Origin: Sulfotelmatobacter sp963788225
GTDB lineage: Bacteria; Acidobacteriota; Terriglobia; Terriglobales; Acidobacteriaceae
Assembly (NCBI GenBank): GCA_963788225.1
Contig: CAWBGI010000001.1
Coordinates: forward strand, 62,001 to 126,000
Length of the DNA stretch: 64,000 nucleotides
Direction of reading: 5' to 3'
A program made the position numbers and the translations under genes. The stretch's first letter is position 1. Every line of letters starts with the position of its first letter. The notes under the pieces are model-generated. The model was not told the DNA's origin, did no database searches, and saw nothing but the letters and a program-made list of their open reading frames with translations. Shown here one piece after another: positions 26,690 through 34,194 of this stretch.

Positions 26690-27286
26690 CTACTTCCAGA
26701 ACTTCCCCACCCCCACCCGCACCTGCACCGTATTCAGCCCCGGATTCGGTACTGCCAGCCCGGCATTCGAAATATGCAAATACCGCAACTCCACACTCCA
26801 GTTATATTTCGCGCCCAGCACATGCGTCCCCAGCGCCGCCGCTGAAGTAAAGTTCACCGTATTCGTGTAAGTCGGAACATTGTGATCGGTAAACAATGTC
26901 CCCCCACTCAACTCAAAAAAAGGAGACAGCCTCCCCCGCCGCTCAAAATTCCACTTCAACCCAAACGGATTGAATCCCACTCCATAAGCCGTATTCGCCG
27001 GCTGAAAAATCACGTAAGCCGGCTCCGCATCCACCGCATACTCAAATCGTCCCCGCAAAAATCCCGGCAGATGCTCTCCCGTAATCACCCATCCATAGCG
27101 CAGCCCCAAATCAAAAATCCCCGTACTCGAAGTCCCTCCCGCCACCGAGTGCCCACCCCCAGCCCAAACCTGCACTTCGTGTCCACCCTCCTCCGGCCCA
27201 GCCTGCGCCGAGCCAAGAACCGCGGCCACAATCGCAAAAGAAAATATCGAAAAAGAAAAAATCAAAACTCGCTTCACTCGTCCCAT
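26690..27286 (-). CDS. PagL-like lipid A 3-O-deacylase/acyloxyacyl hydrolase family protein
   Basis: 198 residues from ATG 27284-27286 (a 16-residue longer frame exists). The signal peptide runs VLIFSFSIFSFAIVAAVLGSAQA. The rest is a small outer-membrane beta-barrel with alternating aromatic strands ending in the C-terminal Phe-Trp-Lys. The motif LRYLHISNAGLAVPN carries the His-x-Ser-Asn of PagL, where His and Ser act in removing the 3-O acyl chain of lipid A. The usual third residue (Glu) could be in WSVELRYLH. Remodelling of the outer membrane is the likely role. Stand-alone gene. Confidence 0.85.
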   Translation of the reverse strand: MGRVKRVLIFSFSIFSFAIVAAVLGSAQAGPEEGGHEVQVWAGGGHSVAGGTSSTGIFDLGLRYGWVITGEHLPGFLRGRFEYAVDAEPAYVIFQPANTAYGVGFNPFGLKWNFERRGRLSPFFELSGGTLFTDHNVPTYTNTVNFTSAAALGTHVLGAKYNWSVELRYLHISNAGLAVPNPGLNTVQVRVGVGKFWK

Positions 27287-27380
27287 GCCCTTGGAGGTTG
27301 CCCGACTCAACCAAATTTTGCAAGTCCGATCCAAGCTCTTGTCTCATGGGACCGGTCGGCGAAAAAGCTCCTGCTTTTCT

Positions 27381-27540
27381 TCGCGTCCTCCGCGGCACTT
27401 CTCCGCGATCTCCGCGATTAAGAACTCATTCAATAATTCATCTGCTCGACGAAGCCCATCCATGGCCCTGTCCCACAAGAAGCGCAGCCTTTCTTAGCGC
27501 CCTTCGCGGCATTCTTAGCGAACTTAGCGGTTAAGAGCTT
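27381..27540. repeat. Two dispersed 'CGCGGC...GCG ATTAAGA' repeat units
   Basis: Units at about 27381-27424 (TCGCGTCCTCCGCGGCACTTC...CCGCGATTAAGAACT) and 27495-27540 (AGCGCCCTTCGCGGCATTC...AGCGGTTAAGAGCTT) share wording and spacing. They fill the gap between the PagL-like and cytochrome genes and match the type seen before glmU. Confidence 0.6.
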
Positions 27541-27598
27541 GCGATGCGTCTATCGAACATTCTTGTGCAGGGGAAGACCATCCTTCGTAACCCATCCG

Positions 27599-27614
27599 AG
27601 TGATCCAGATCACA
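27599..27614 (+). promoter_or_regulatory. CRP/FNR-type operator before cytochrome c gene
   Basis: AGTGATCCAGATCACA: 15 of 16 bases fit TGTGA-N6-TCACA, and the core GTGAT-N4-ATCAC also fits FNR/DNR-type sites. It lies 66 bp before the cytochrome start. A similar palindrome precedes the respiratory operon (50859-50874). Confidence 0.6.
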
Positions 27615-27679
27615 GCATCCCTCATTCCCCAGGGCTACCATTAAATGTCGTGAACTGTCATCGTTCATCGGAGGCTCCG

Positions 27680-28141
27680 ATGTCCAGACTAATATCCAGA
27701 CTTGCATTGCTTCTCTCTATCGCACTGGTTTTCCTCACACCGTTCTCCGCACAACAATCACCGGCCCCGAAGCAAGTCGCGCCGCCCACCTTGGCCGCCA
27801 TTCCGGCCGATGCCGCCAAGCAGGCCAATCCCGTAAAGTCCTCACCTGAATCTCTGGCCCGCGCCAGGAAATGGTGGACCCTGGATTGTGCCATGTGCCA
27901 TGGCACAAACGGCAACGGCAAAACCGACATGGCCGCCGACATGAAGCTGAAGCTCGCCGACTTCACCGATCCTAATTCTCTAAAAGACCGCACCGACGGC
28001 GAACTTTTCTACGTCATCAAAAACGGCCACCAGGACATGCCCCCCGAAGGCCCGCGCATCAAGGTCGAAGAAAACTGGGACCTGGTCAACTATGTCCGCT
28101 CGCTAGCGAAAGCCAAGGACGACCCTGCGCAAAAACCGTAA
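27680..28141 (+). CDS. Exported monohaem cytochrome c (class I)
   Basis: 153 residues from ATG 27680, with GGAGG six bases upstream. The signal peptide is MSRLISRLALLLSIALVFL...FSAQ. A single CAMCHG haem site lies near residue 73, and DMPPEGP supplies the likely Met axial ligand, with NWDLVNYVRSL as the final helix. A soluble periplasmic electron carrier. The CRP/FNR-type palindrome upstream suggests control by oxygen or energy status. Its neighbours are unrelated, but the window encodes a large cytochrome island from 41.7 kb. Confidence 0.9.
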   Translation: MSRLISRLALLLSIALVFLTPFSAQQSPAPKQVAPPTLAAIPADAAKQANPVKSSPESLARARKWWTLDCAMCHGTNGNGKTDMAADMKLKLADFTDPNSLKDRTDGELFYVIKNGHQDMPPEGPRIKVEENWDLVNYVRSLAKAKDDPAQKP

Positions 28142-28305
28142 GCCAAGCGTGGGAAGCATGGCTTCTACGCTGTTAGAACGCTATTTGGATTGGAGCGTAA
28201 CGACACCATGTCGGGAAGAGCACGACGTTCAGTAGTGCCCTTCAACGCAACGAACGACGCGGGTTTAACCCCTGAGCTGCCACGATGGGGCAGTGATTCC
28301 CTGCC

Positions 28306-29457
28306 TTACCTTTTCGCCGCCACCGCTTTCCCCTTCCCCGCCTTGCTTCCCTTCTTATCCAGCCGCTCAAACACCGCAGCACAAATCAAAGGCAGTCCCA
28401 CCGTCGCATCCACAAACACTTCCCCAAATCTCCCACCCTCCGCCGGAGGCACAAACTTCCCCCACGACACCGCCTCGCTATAAGGACTCCCCGACAACCC
28501 TCCCCAATAAACCGGCTCCGGACAAATCCGCAGTCCATAGTGATACCGCTTCAGCGGAACATTCTCCCCCAATCGCCGGTGCCGCAACTCGCAGAACGGA
28601 CCAAACTGCTGCGACCAGTTCCGCGGCACCCCGCCACCGATGGTCATAATGCCCAGCTTCTTCTGCCGCAAAAGCGTAGCCGCAAAGTGCTCCAGATCCT
28701 CGAACGGATCAAACCGTATCTTGTGCCGCCCGGTAGATTCCCGCAGACGATTATTCAACGCCGTGTCCAGCCCCAACTCCGAATCGCTGAACGCCGGCAC
28801 AAACACAGGCACGCCTTTCTCAAACGCCGACTTCAAAATCCCCCGCTCCTGCGTATTCTTAGCCAGGTAAGCCCCAATCGCATGATTCAGCTTGTAAGAA
28901 CACATCACCTCGCTATGATCCCAACCCTCCAGCACCGCCGACATCACCTCTTCCACATCATCCAGATTCTGCTCCGGCTCCAGCGTGTCATACACCCGGT
29001 TGTAACCCTGCTCGTACAAATCTTCATCCGTTACTTCAGGATTGTGCCGGAAATGCGCCCGCCCCGTAGCCTCCACCAACCCATGCGCCATCAAAGCCCC
29101 GGTCGAAACCACCGCATTCACAATCCCGCGATCAATCAACTCGGTAACAATCAGCCCCTGCTTAGCCACAGTCATAGCGCCCGAAAGCGTCATCACCACA
29201 AAACATTCCTCATCGCGAGCCATCGCCTCGAGCACGTCCGCAGCCTCGCCCAATTGCCGCCCAGTAAAAGCAGTCTTTGACATAGCCCGCACCAGATCGT
29301 CGATCGACTTCACCTTGCCGAGATCAAGCGGCTCCAAAGGAATCAGTTTGTCCTCAATCGGATTGTGCAGATGCCGATCCACTCCGTCGCCAACATGTCC
29401 GGAATTGCCGTGAGACTTCCCCGCAGAATGTCCGCCGCTATGATTGCCTTGTTTCAA
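28306..29457 (-). CDS. Deoxyhypusine-synthase-like protein
   Basis: 383 residues starting at TTG (29455-29457) behind GGAGG. After a His/Gly-rich N-terminal tail of about 30 residues the sequence follows the deoxyhypusine synthase fold: MTLSGAMTVAKQGLIVTELIDRG, VVSTGALMAHGLVEATG, KLGIMTIGGGVPRNWSQQ and EAVSWGKFVPPAEGG, which keeps the lysine that forms the enzyme-imine intermediate in true DHS. Bacteria have no eIF5A, so the bacterial branch is thought to act on free polyamines, transferring an aminobutyl group. Two agmatine-to-putrescine enzymes (aguB and aguA) lie 3-6 kb away, consistent with polyamine chemistry (inference). Confidence 0.88.
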   Translation of the reverse strand: MKQGNHSGGHSAGKSHGNSGHVGDGVDRHLHNPIEDKLIPLEPLDLGKVKSIDDLVRAMSKTAFTGRQLGEAADVLEAMARDEECFVVMTLSGAMTVAKQGLIVTELIDRGIVNAVVSTGALMAHGLVEATGRAHFRHNPEVTDEDLYEQGYNRVYDTLEPEQNLDDVEEVMSAVLEGWDHSEVMCSYKLNHAIGAYLAKNTQERGILKSAFEKGVPVFVPAFSDSELGLDTALNNRLRESTGRHKIRFDPFEDLEHFAATLLRQKKLGIMTIGGGVPRNWSQQFGPFCELRHRRLGENVPLKRYHYGLRICPEPVYWGGLSGSPYSEAVSWGKFVPPAEGGRFGEVFVDATVGLPLICAAVFERLDKKGSKAGKGKAVAAKR

Positions 29458-29634
29458 GATGATGCCTCCAAACGAGACCCGTAAATCTCCCGAGCAATTA
29501 CTTTACAGGAACAGTGCGAATGGATGCCATGCTCCAAACTGAACCATTGCAAACTCGCATGGACGGGTGTACGCTGTCGCGGTCCTGACTACGTTTGCGC
29601 TCCCATACGTGCTGGCTCGCCTTGAGGGAAGAAC

Positions 29635-31179
29635 ATGAGCATGATGCGGACGTTCGCCACCGTCGCCTTCATAGTTGCTGCGGCTGGTTTCAGCCAATCA
29701 TCAAACGCCCAGACCAGCGCTGCGCCGGCTCAACAGGCAGCAGACCAGGACTGCGAGAAAATCAAGCAAGACATTCAACAGCTACAGCAAGACCTAGCCA
29801 ATTTGTCGGCGGAGATGCAACGCCTGAGTGACGCGATGAATACGGTCAACGCTGACATATCACGAATCCAGGCAGACCTAAAGACCGCGACTGCCGCTGC
29901 TGCAGGCGGGAGACTCTCCGGGACTGGATTCGAGGAGTTAAGAGGGCAGATCCTCGACGCGTTAGCGCACGCGATGGCTCTTCGCAAGAATTTGGAGCAA
30001 CAGATTGAAGATGACTCCAACTTGATGCAGGCAATTAAAAACCAGATCGCCGACCTGCTGAGTAAACTGGCCAATTGCCCACCCCCAAGCACCACGCAGC
30101 CTCCTAAGAACGAACCGGCAAAGGAGCAGCCGCCGCAACCTCCTCCGCCATCTCAACCACAGCAAAGCCCGCCTCCCACACCCACACCTGCGTCGCCTCA
30201 ACAGGCGGCTGGCGAAGACTGCGAAGGGATCAAGCAAGACATCCAACAACTACAGCAAGATCTAGCCAATTTGTCGGCGGAGATGCAACGCCTGAGTGAC
30301 GCGCTGAATACGGTCAACGCTGACATATCACGAATCCAGGCAGACCTAAAGACCGCGACTGCCGCTGCTGCAGGCGGGAGACTCTCCGGGACTGGATTCG
30401 AGGAGTTAAGAGGGCAGATCCTCGACGCGTTAGCGCACGCGATGGCTCTTCGCAAGAATTTGGAGCAACAGATTGAAGATGACTCCAACTTGATGCAGGC
30501 AATTAAAAACCAGATCGCCGACCTGCTGAGTAAACTGGCCAATTGCCCACCCCCAAGCACCACGCAGCCTCCTAAGGAGGAGACTCCCAATCGTCAACCG
30601 CCGCCGCCGAAACCTGAGGAGAACAAGAAAGTGGCGTTTCAACTCCGCGGTTTTGGCGGCGCTACCATCGTCAACGGCAACGCCCCTAGCACGGCTGGCT
30701 TCGATGGAGCGGTACTCTTCCCATTAGGTAACAGGGTTCTTGTTGGCCCTACAGCCGGGTTCCAGTGGGTCGACAGTTCCATCGTCAGTACGATAGGCGG
30801 AGGCCCACCGCCCTCGACGTTCATCGATACGAGTGTCGGCTTCAAAGAAGGCAACTTCGGCGGGCAGATTGGTCTCAACCTTAGCGGATGGGAGTTAGGC
30901 ATTCGCGGCGGAGCGACCGTCGCAGGTTCGACCATCACGCAAAACGAAGGTTTCTGCGACCCCACCGCCGGTTGCATGATTTCGAGCACCACTACCACGC
31001 ACGACAGGATCACGAGTCCGTTTGTGGGAGGCTATATTTCTCACTCGATCTTTTCTCACATAGGCGTTTTCGCCGAATTTGACTATCACCGCCAGAAGGA
31101 CAACAACGTGCTCGACGTGAGCGATCGTAGCGTCGTTGGAGGCCTCGTTCTGTCGTTTGGGCGACATGGCGCGAAGTAA
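29635..31179 (+). CDS. Exported coiled-coil protein with duplicated module and C-terminal beta-barrel-like domain
   Basis: 514 residues. The signal peptide ends SSNAQ. Two copies of a ~120-residue module (about residues 37-158 and 193-314) start with DCE-x-IKQDIQQLQQDL and end LSKLANCPPPSTTQPPK; each is a long heptad-bearing helix pair with one Cys at either end. A Pro/Gln-rich linker joins them. The C-terminal ~190 residues (FQLRGFGGATIVNG..., SVVGGLVLSFGRHGAK) look like outer-membrane beta strands ending near the C terminus. A periplasm-spanning coiled coil anchored by a barrel is a reasonable picture, but the function is unknown. Start backed by GAGGGAAG. Confidence 0.8.
   Translation: MSMMRTFATVAFIVAAAGFSQSSNAQTSAAPAQQAADQDCEKIKQDIQQLQQDLANLSAEMQRLSDAMNTVNADISRIQADLKTATAAAAGGRLSGTGFEELRGQILDALAHAMALRKNLEQQIEDDSNLMQAIKNQIADLLSKLANCPPPSTTQPPKNEPAKEQPPQPPPPSQPQQSPPPTPTPASPQQAAGEDCEGIKQDIQQLQQDLANLSAEMQRLSDALNTVNADISRIQADLKTATAAAAGGRLSGTGFEELRGQILDALAHAMALRKNLEQQIEDDSNLMQAIKNQIADLLSKLANCPPPSTTQPPKEETPNRQPPPPKPEENKKVAFQLRGFGGATIVNGNAPSTAGFDGAVLFPLGNRVLVGPTAGFQWVDSSIVSTIGGGPPPSTFIDTSVGFKEGNFGGQIGLNLSGWELGIRGGATVAGSTITQNEGFCDPTAGCMISSTTTTHDRITSPFVGGYISHSIFSHIGVFAEFDYHRQKDNNVLDVSDRSVVGGLVLSFGRHGAK
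29746..30576 (+). repeat. In-frame 468-bp-offset tandem duplication within the coiled-coil gene
   Basis: The stretch from about 29746 to 30108 recurs 468 bp later (to 30576). From 29838 to 30108 the two copies are identical base for base (271 bp), and just before that they differ only at scattered positions, mostly synonymous. This points to a very recent duplication or gene conversion. Confidence 0.9.
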
Positions 31180-31301
31180 GTGGCCGCATTCCTATCTCGC
31201 CCGGAGAGACGTTCAGCTGGAGGCGAAAATGCGTCGTGGACTTGGATCACTCTCACCTCTTCTAGCGTTCCTGTTGCGCTCACCCAGCTGCGTACTTGAA
31301 T

Positions 31302-31340
31302 TACCCCGTGTTCCTCTGTGCCCTCTGTGTTAAAGATTTT
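31302..31340. repeat. Dispersed 'CCCCGTG...GTGTTAAAGATTTT' element
   Basis: Second copy of the element described at 21723; here it precedes the HEAT-repeat gene and creates a spurious N-terminal extension of its reading frame. Confidence 0.65.
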
Positions 31341-31397
31341 GCCTTTTTTGTGACTGTGAATCCGCGCCGACCGCACCTCCGCGCTACACTCTTCCCA

Positions 31398-32408
31398 ATG
31401 CCCGGCAAGCGCAAGTTCGAAGAACAACTAGCCGCCCTCGACGCCCTTCGCCAACTTCCACCCGAAGCCGCGATCGACCCGCTCCGCAAAGCGCTGGCAA
31501 ATAAAAACAATTTTGTAGCGGGCAAAGCAGCAGATCTGATCCGCAGCTTTAATCTGTCTCAACTAATTCCCGAACTGCTAACTGCCTTCCACCGCTTCTT
31601 CGAAGATCCCATCAAAACTGACCCGCAATGCTGGGCCAAGAATGCCATCAGCAAAGCTCTAGCCGCATTCGAGCACCAGGATGCCGCCGTCTTTCTCCGC
31701 GGCATGAAACATATCCAACCCGAACCCTCCTACGGAGGCCCCTCCGACTCCGCCGGAACCCTGCGCGCCACCTGCGCTCTAGCGTTGGTCCAATGCCGCA
31801 GCCTCCTCGAGACCGACCTGTTAGCCCATCTCATCGAGTTGCTGGGAGACAAAGACAAATCAGTCCGCGCCGAAGTAGTGCGCGCCATCGAGCAAGTCGG
31901 CTCCCCCTCCGCCGCACTATTGCTCCGTCTAAGAGCGATTCTAGGTTCCCAACCAAACCCCACTTCGCTAAACCGAGAGCCAAACGAAGAACCCGAAGTT
32001 CTAGGCGCCTGCTACAGCGGCATCCTTAGCATCGAGGGCCCCAGCGCCATCCCGTGGATCGCCCGCTTCCTGGCCGATTCCAACGATCCCGCAGCCGAAG
32101 CAGCCCTAGCCATCGCGGCCACGCATTCCCCGCAAGCCTTCGAAGTCCTGCGCGACCGCTTCGCCGAAGAACATGATCCATGGTTCTGTTCAGTCCTGCT
32201 CTCCGCCATAGCCCTAACCCGCCAAGATGCCGCCCAAGAATTCCTGCTAGATCAGGTCCGCACCGAATCCCTGCAAGCCGAAGCCGCCATCGAAGCCATC
32301 CTCCGCGCCGCGCCCTCCGCTGAAATCACCAAGCGGCTGGAAGAATTAGTAGCCGGAAACCCCCGCCTGTCCCGCGCCCTTGCAACCCACCGCCCCAAGC
32401 CGAAGTAG
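31398..32408 (+). CDS. HEAT-repeat protein
   Basis: 336 residues from ATG 31398; the upstream frame to 31296 runs through a repeat element and is not credible. The protein is an all-helical solenoid: repeated units such as LRKALANKNNFVAGKAADLIRSF, LLGDKDKSVRAEVVRAIEQVG and AIPWIARFLADSNDPAAEAALAIAA fit HEAT/PBS-lyase repeats. No signal peptide and no catalytic residues. Such proteins are scaffolds. A hairpin of the GCCCCATTTCTCG family lies 44 bp downstream. The partner is unknown; aguB follows 207 bp later. Confidence 0.85.
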   Translation: MPGKRKFEEQLAALDALRQLPPEAAIDPLRKALANKNNFVAGKAADLIRSFNLSQLIPELLTAFHRFFEDPIKTDPQCWAKNAISKALAAFEHQDAAVFLRGMKHIQPEPSYGGPSDSAGTLRATCALALVQCRSLLETDLLAHLIELLGDKDKSVRAEVVRAIEQVGSPSAALLLRLRAILGSQPNPTSLNREPNEEPEVLGACYSGILSIEGPSAIPWIARFLADSNDPAAEAALAIAATHSPQAFEVLRDRFAEEHDPWFCSVLLSAIALTRQDAAQEFLLDQVRTESLQAEAAIEAILRAAPSAEITKRLEELVAGNPRLSRALATHRPKPK

Positions 32409-32451
32409 AAACCGACGCGCGTCTGTTGTCGATCCCAAACGAAAGCTGTGT

Positions 32452-32484
32452 GCCCCATTTCTCGCGTTCTTTGCGAGAAGTGGC
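32452..32484 (+). terminator. Hairpin of the GCCCCATTTCTCG family, copy 3
   Basis: GCCCCATTTCTCGC then GTTCTTT then GCGAGAAGTGGC; the outer stem is shorter than in copies 1 and 2 (one GG lost). 44 bp after the HEAT-repeat gene. Confidence 0.7.
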
Positions 32485-32615
32485 ATTCCACGAACGCCAA
32501 TCCCTCGGGTTTTTCTTCTTTCGCGTCCGCGCCGTAAGCCCTCCGTGGAACTGGCGGCTGGCAACTGGCGGCTGACGGCTGGTTCAAATGCTATATTGTT
32601 CCCCAGAGGAAGCCC

Positions 32616-33524
32616 GTGCCCCCCGACAAATTCCGCGTAGTGCTGGTCCAGATGTCCTGCGGCCCTGAACCAGAAAAAAATCTGCAGAAAGCGTTAGAAC
32701 GCATAGCCGACGCCGCCGGACGCGGCGCTCAAGTAGTCTGTCTCCCCGAACTCTTCCAAACGCAATACTTCTGCCAGCGCGAAGACCACTCTCTCTTCGA
32801 TCTAGCCGAACCCATTCCCGGCCCCAGCAGCGAAAAGCTTTCCGCCGCCGCCCGCCAACACAACGTAGTCCTGATCGCATCGCTCTTCGAGAAGCGCGCG
32901 CCCGGCATCTACCACAACACCGCCGCCATCTTCGATTCCGATGGCTCCCTGCGCGGCCTCTACCGCAAGATGCACATCCCCGACGATCCGCTCTACTACG
33001 AAAAGTTTTACTTCACCCCCGGCGACTTAGGATTTCGCGCGCTCGACACCACCGCCGGCCGCCTGGGCACGCTAGTCTGCTGGGACCAATGGTTCCCCGA
33101 AGGCGCGCGCCTAACCGCCCTCCAAGGCGCGCAAATTCTTTTCTATCCCACAGCCATCGGCTGGCATCCCGCCGAGAAATCCGAGTTCGGCCAAGCCCAG
33201 CACGACGCCTGGCGCACCATCCAGCGCGCCCACGCCATCGCCAACGGAGTCTACGTAGCCGTAGTCAATCGCGTAGGCTTCGAAACCGGCAACATCCGCG
33301 GCAAGTCCGCCCCAGGCCAGGGACTACAGTTCTGGGGCGCAAGTTTCTTCTGCGACCCCTTCGGCCGAGTCCTAGCCGAAGCCTCGCACGATCAGGAAGA
33401 AATTCTGATAGGCGACGTAGACCTGAAAGCCCTAGAGGACATCCGCCGCAACTGGCCCTTCCTCCGCGACCGCAGAATCGACGCCTATGCGCCGATATCT
33501 AGTCGGTTGCTGGACGGGCGGTAG
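32616..33524 (+). CDS. aguB: N-carbamoylputrescine amidohydrolase
   Basis: 302 residues from GTG 32616, with AGAGGAAG six bases upstream and TATATT at 32592. A nitrilase-superfamily enzyme that hydrolyses N-carbamoylputrescine to putrescine, CO2 and ammonia. The Glu-Lys-Cys triad is visible: CLPELFQTQYFC, GLYRKMHIPDDPLYYEKFYF and GTLVCWDQWFPEGARL. RVGFETGNIRGK and QGLQFWGASFF are typical of AguB. Agmatine deiminase (aguA) lies 670 bp downstream on the same strand with one small opposite-strand gene between, so the two steps agmatine to N-carbamoylputrescine to putrescine are encoded together. Confidence 0.94.
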   Translation: MPPDKFRVVLVQMSCGPEPEKNLQKALERIADAAGRGAQVVCLPELFQTQYFCQREDHSLFDLAEPIPGPSSEKLSAAARQHNVVLIASLFEKRAPGIYHNTAAIFDSDGSLRGLYRKMHIPDDPLYYEKFYFTPGDLGFRALDTTAGRLGTLVCWDQWFPEGARLTALQGAQILFYPTAIGWHPAEKSEFGQAQHDAWRTIQRAHAIANGVYVAVVNRVGFETGNIRGKSAPGQGLQFWGASFFCDPFGRVLAEASHDQEEILIGDVDLKALEDIRRNWPFLRDRRIDAYAPISSRLLDGR

Positions 33525-33560
33525 GAGCAGGCGGGGTTCTTCGGCAAGACTATGCAGGTT

Positions 33561-34079
33561 CTACGGTTCGACGACTCGCTTGAATTCCGTCGGTGGAATT
33601 TGTCCCATGAGCGTCACGGGAGCTGCCGTAGCCGTAAACCTCTGGAACGCGCGAATTGTCAGTGTGTTCGAGCCCTTGGAAAGTTCCCATTCTTCTATGC
33701 GGTGAGACGTTTCGATGGGGTTGCCATTCCGGTCGTGGATATAACGTATCTTTAACGTCAGCTTGCTGCCTTTTAACTTGCCCGAGCACCTGTTGGACAA
33801 ATACGGGTCGGACGAGTCAGGCTCAGGGGAACATTCAGAGTTGGAGCCGTCCAGCGGAAAGTGGTAAGTGACCGCCCGACCTTGCCTCAGCCAGGAGACA
33901 TCAACACTCTGGGGGCTTTGAGCGACCTGAATCCTCCGCCCCCAAAATAATTGCTTACCGGATTTGGCCTCAAACTTACCGCCGAAGTTTGGCTGGTCTG
34001 CCTGGCTTGCCGCCAGTCCTGCACCTAGGCACATCGCAAGTCCAGCGGCCGCGCATAGGATGGGTAATCGAAGTCTCAT
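33561..34079 (-). CDS. Exported hypothetical protein
   Basis: 172 residues from ATG 34077-34079, preceded by GAGGTAAG. The signal peptide is MRLRLPILCAAAGLAMCLGAGLAAS. The mature domain has about seven beta-like strands (GKQLFWGRRIQVA, GRAVTYHFPLDG, KLTLKIRYIHDRNG, NTLTIRAFQRFTA) and two cysteines (SECSPEP, SNRCSG) that may pair. I do not recognise the family. It is inserted between aguB and aguA on the opposite strand and is not obviously related to them. Confidence 0.65.
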   Translation of the reverse strand: MRLRLPILCAAAGLAMCLGAGLAASQADQPNFGGKFEAKSGKQLFWGRRIQVAQSPQSVDVSWLRQGRAVTYHFPLDGSNSECSPEPDSSDPYLSNRCSGKLKGSKLTLKIRYIHDRNGNPIETSHRIEEWELSKGSNTLTIRAFQRFTATAAPVTLMGQIPPTEFKRVVEP

Positions 34080-34153
34080 CCTTACCTCGATCCCTGTTTT
34101 ACCACTCGGGACCATGGATTACTATTAAGAATTTCCGACTGCCAGTCTAAGGA

Positions 34154-34183
34154 TTCACTGCACGATTTACCATCCCGTACAAT
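34154..34183 (+). promoter_or_regulatory. Promoter directly before aguA
   Basis: TTCACT (34154-34159), an 18-bp spacer, and TACAAT (34178-34183), ending 11 bp before the ATG. Transcription would start a few bases before the start codon, and no Shine-Dalgarno is present. Confidence 0.5.
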
Positions 34184-34194
34184 AAACTACCTCC

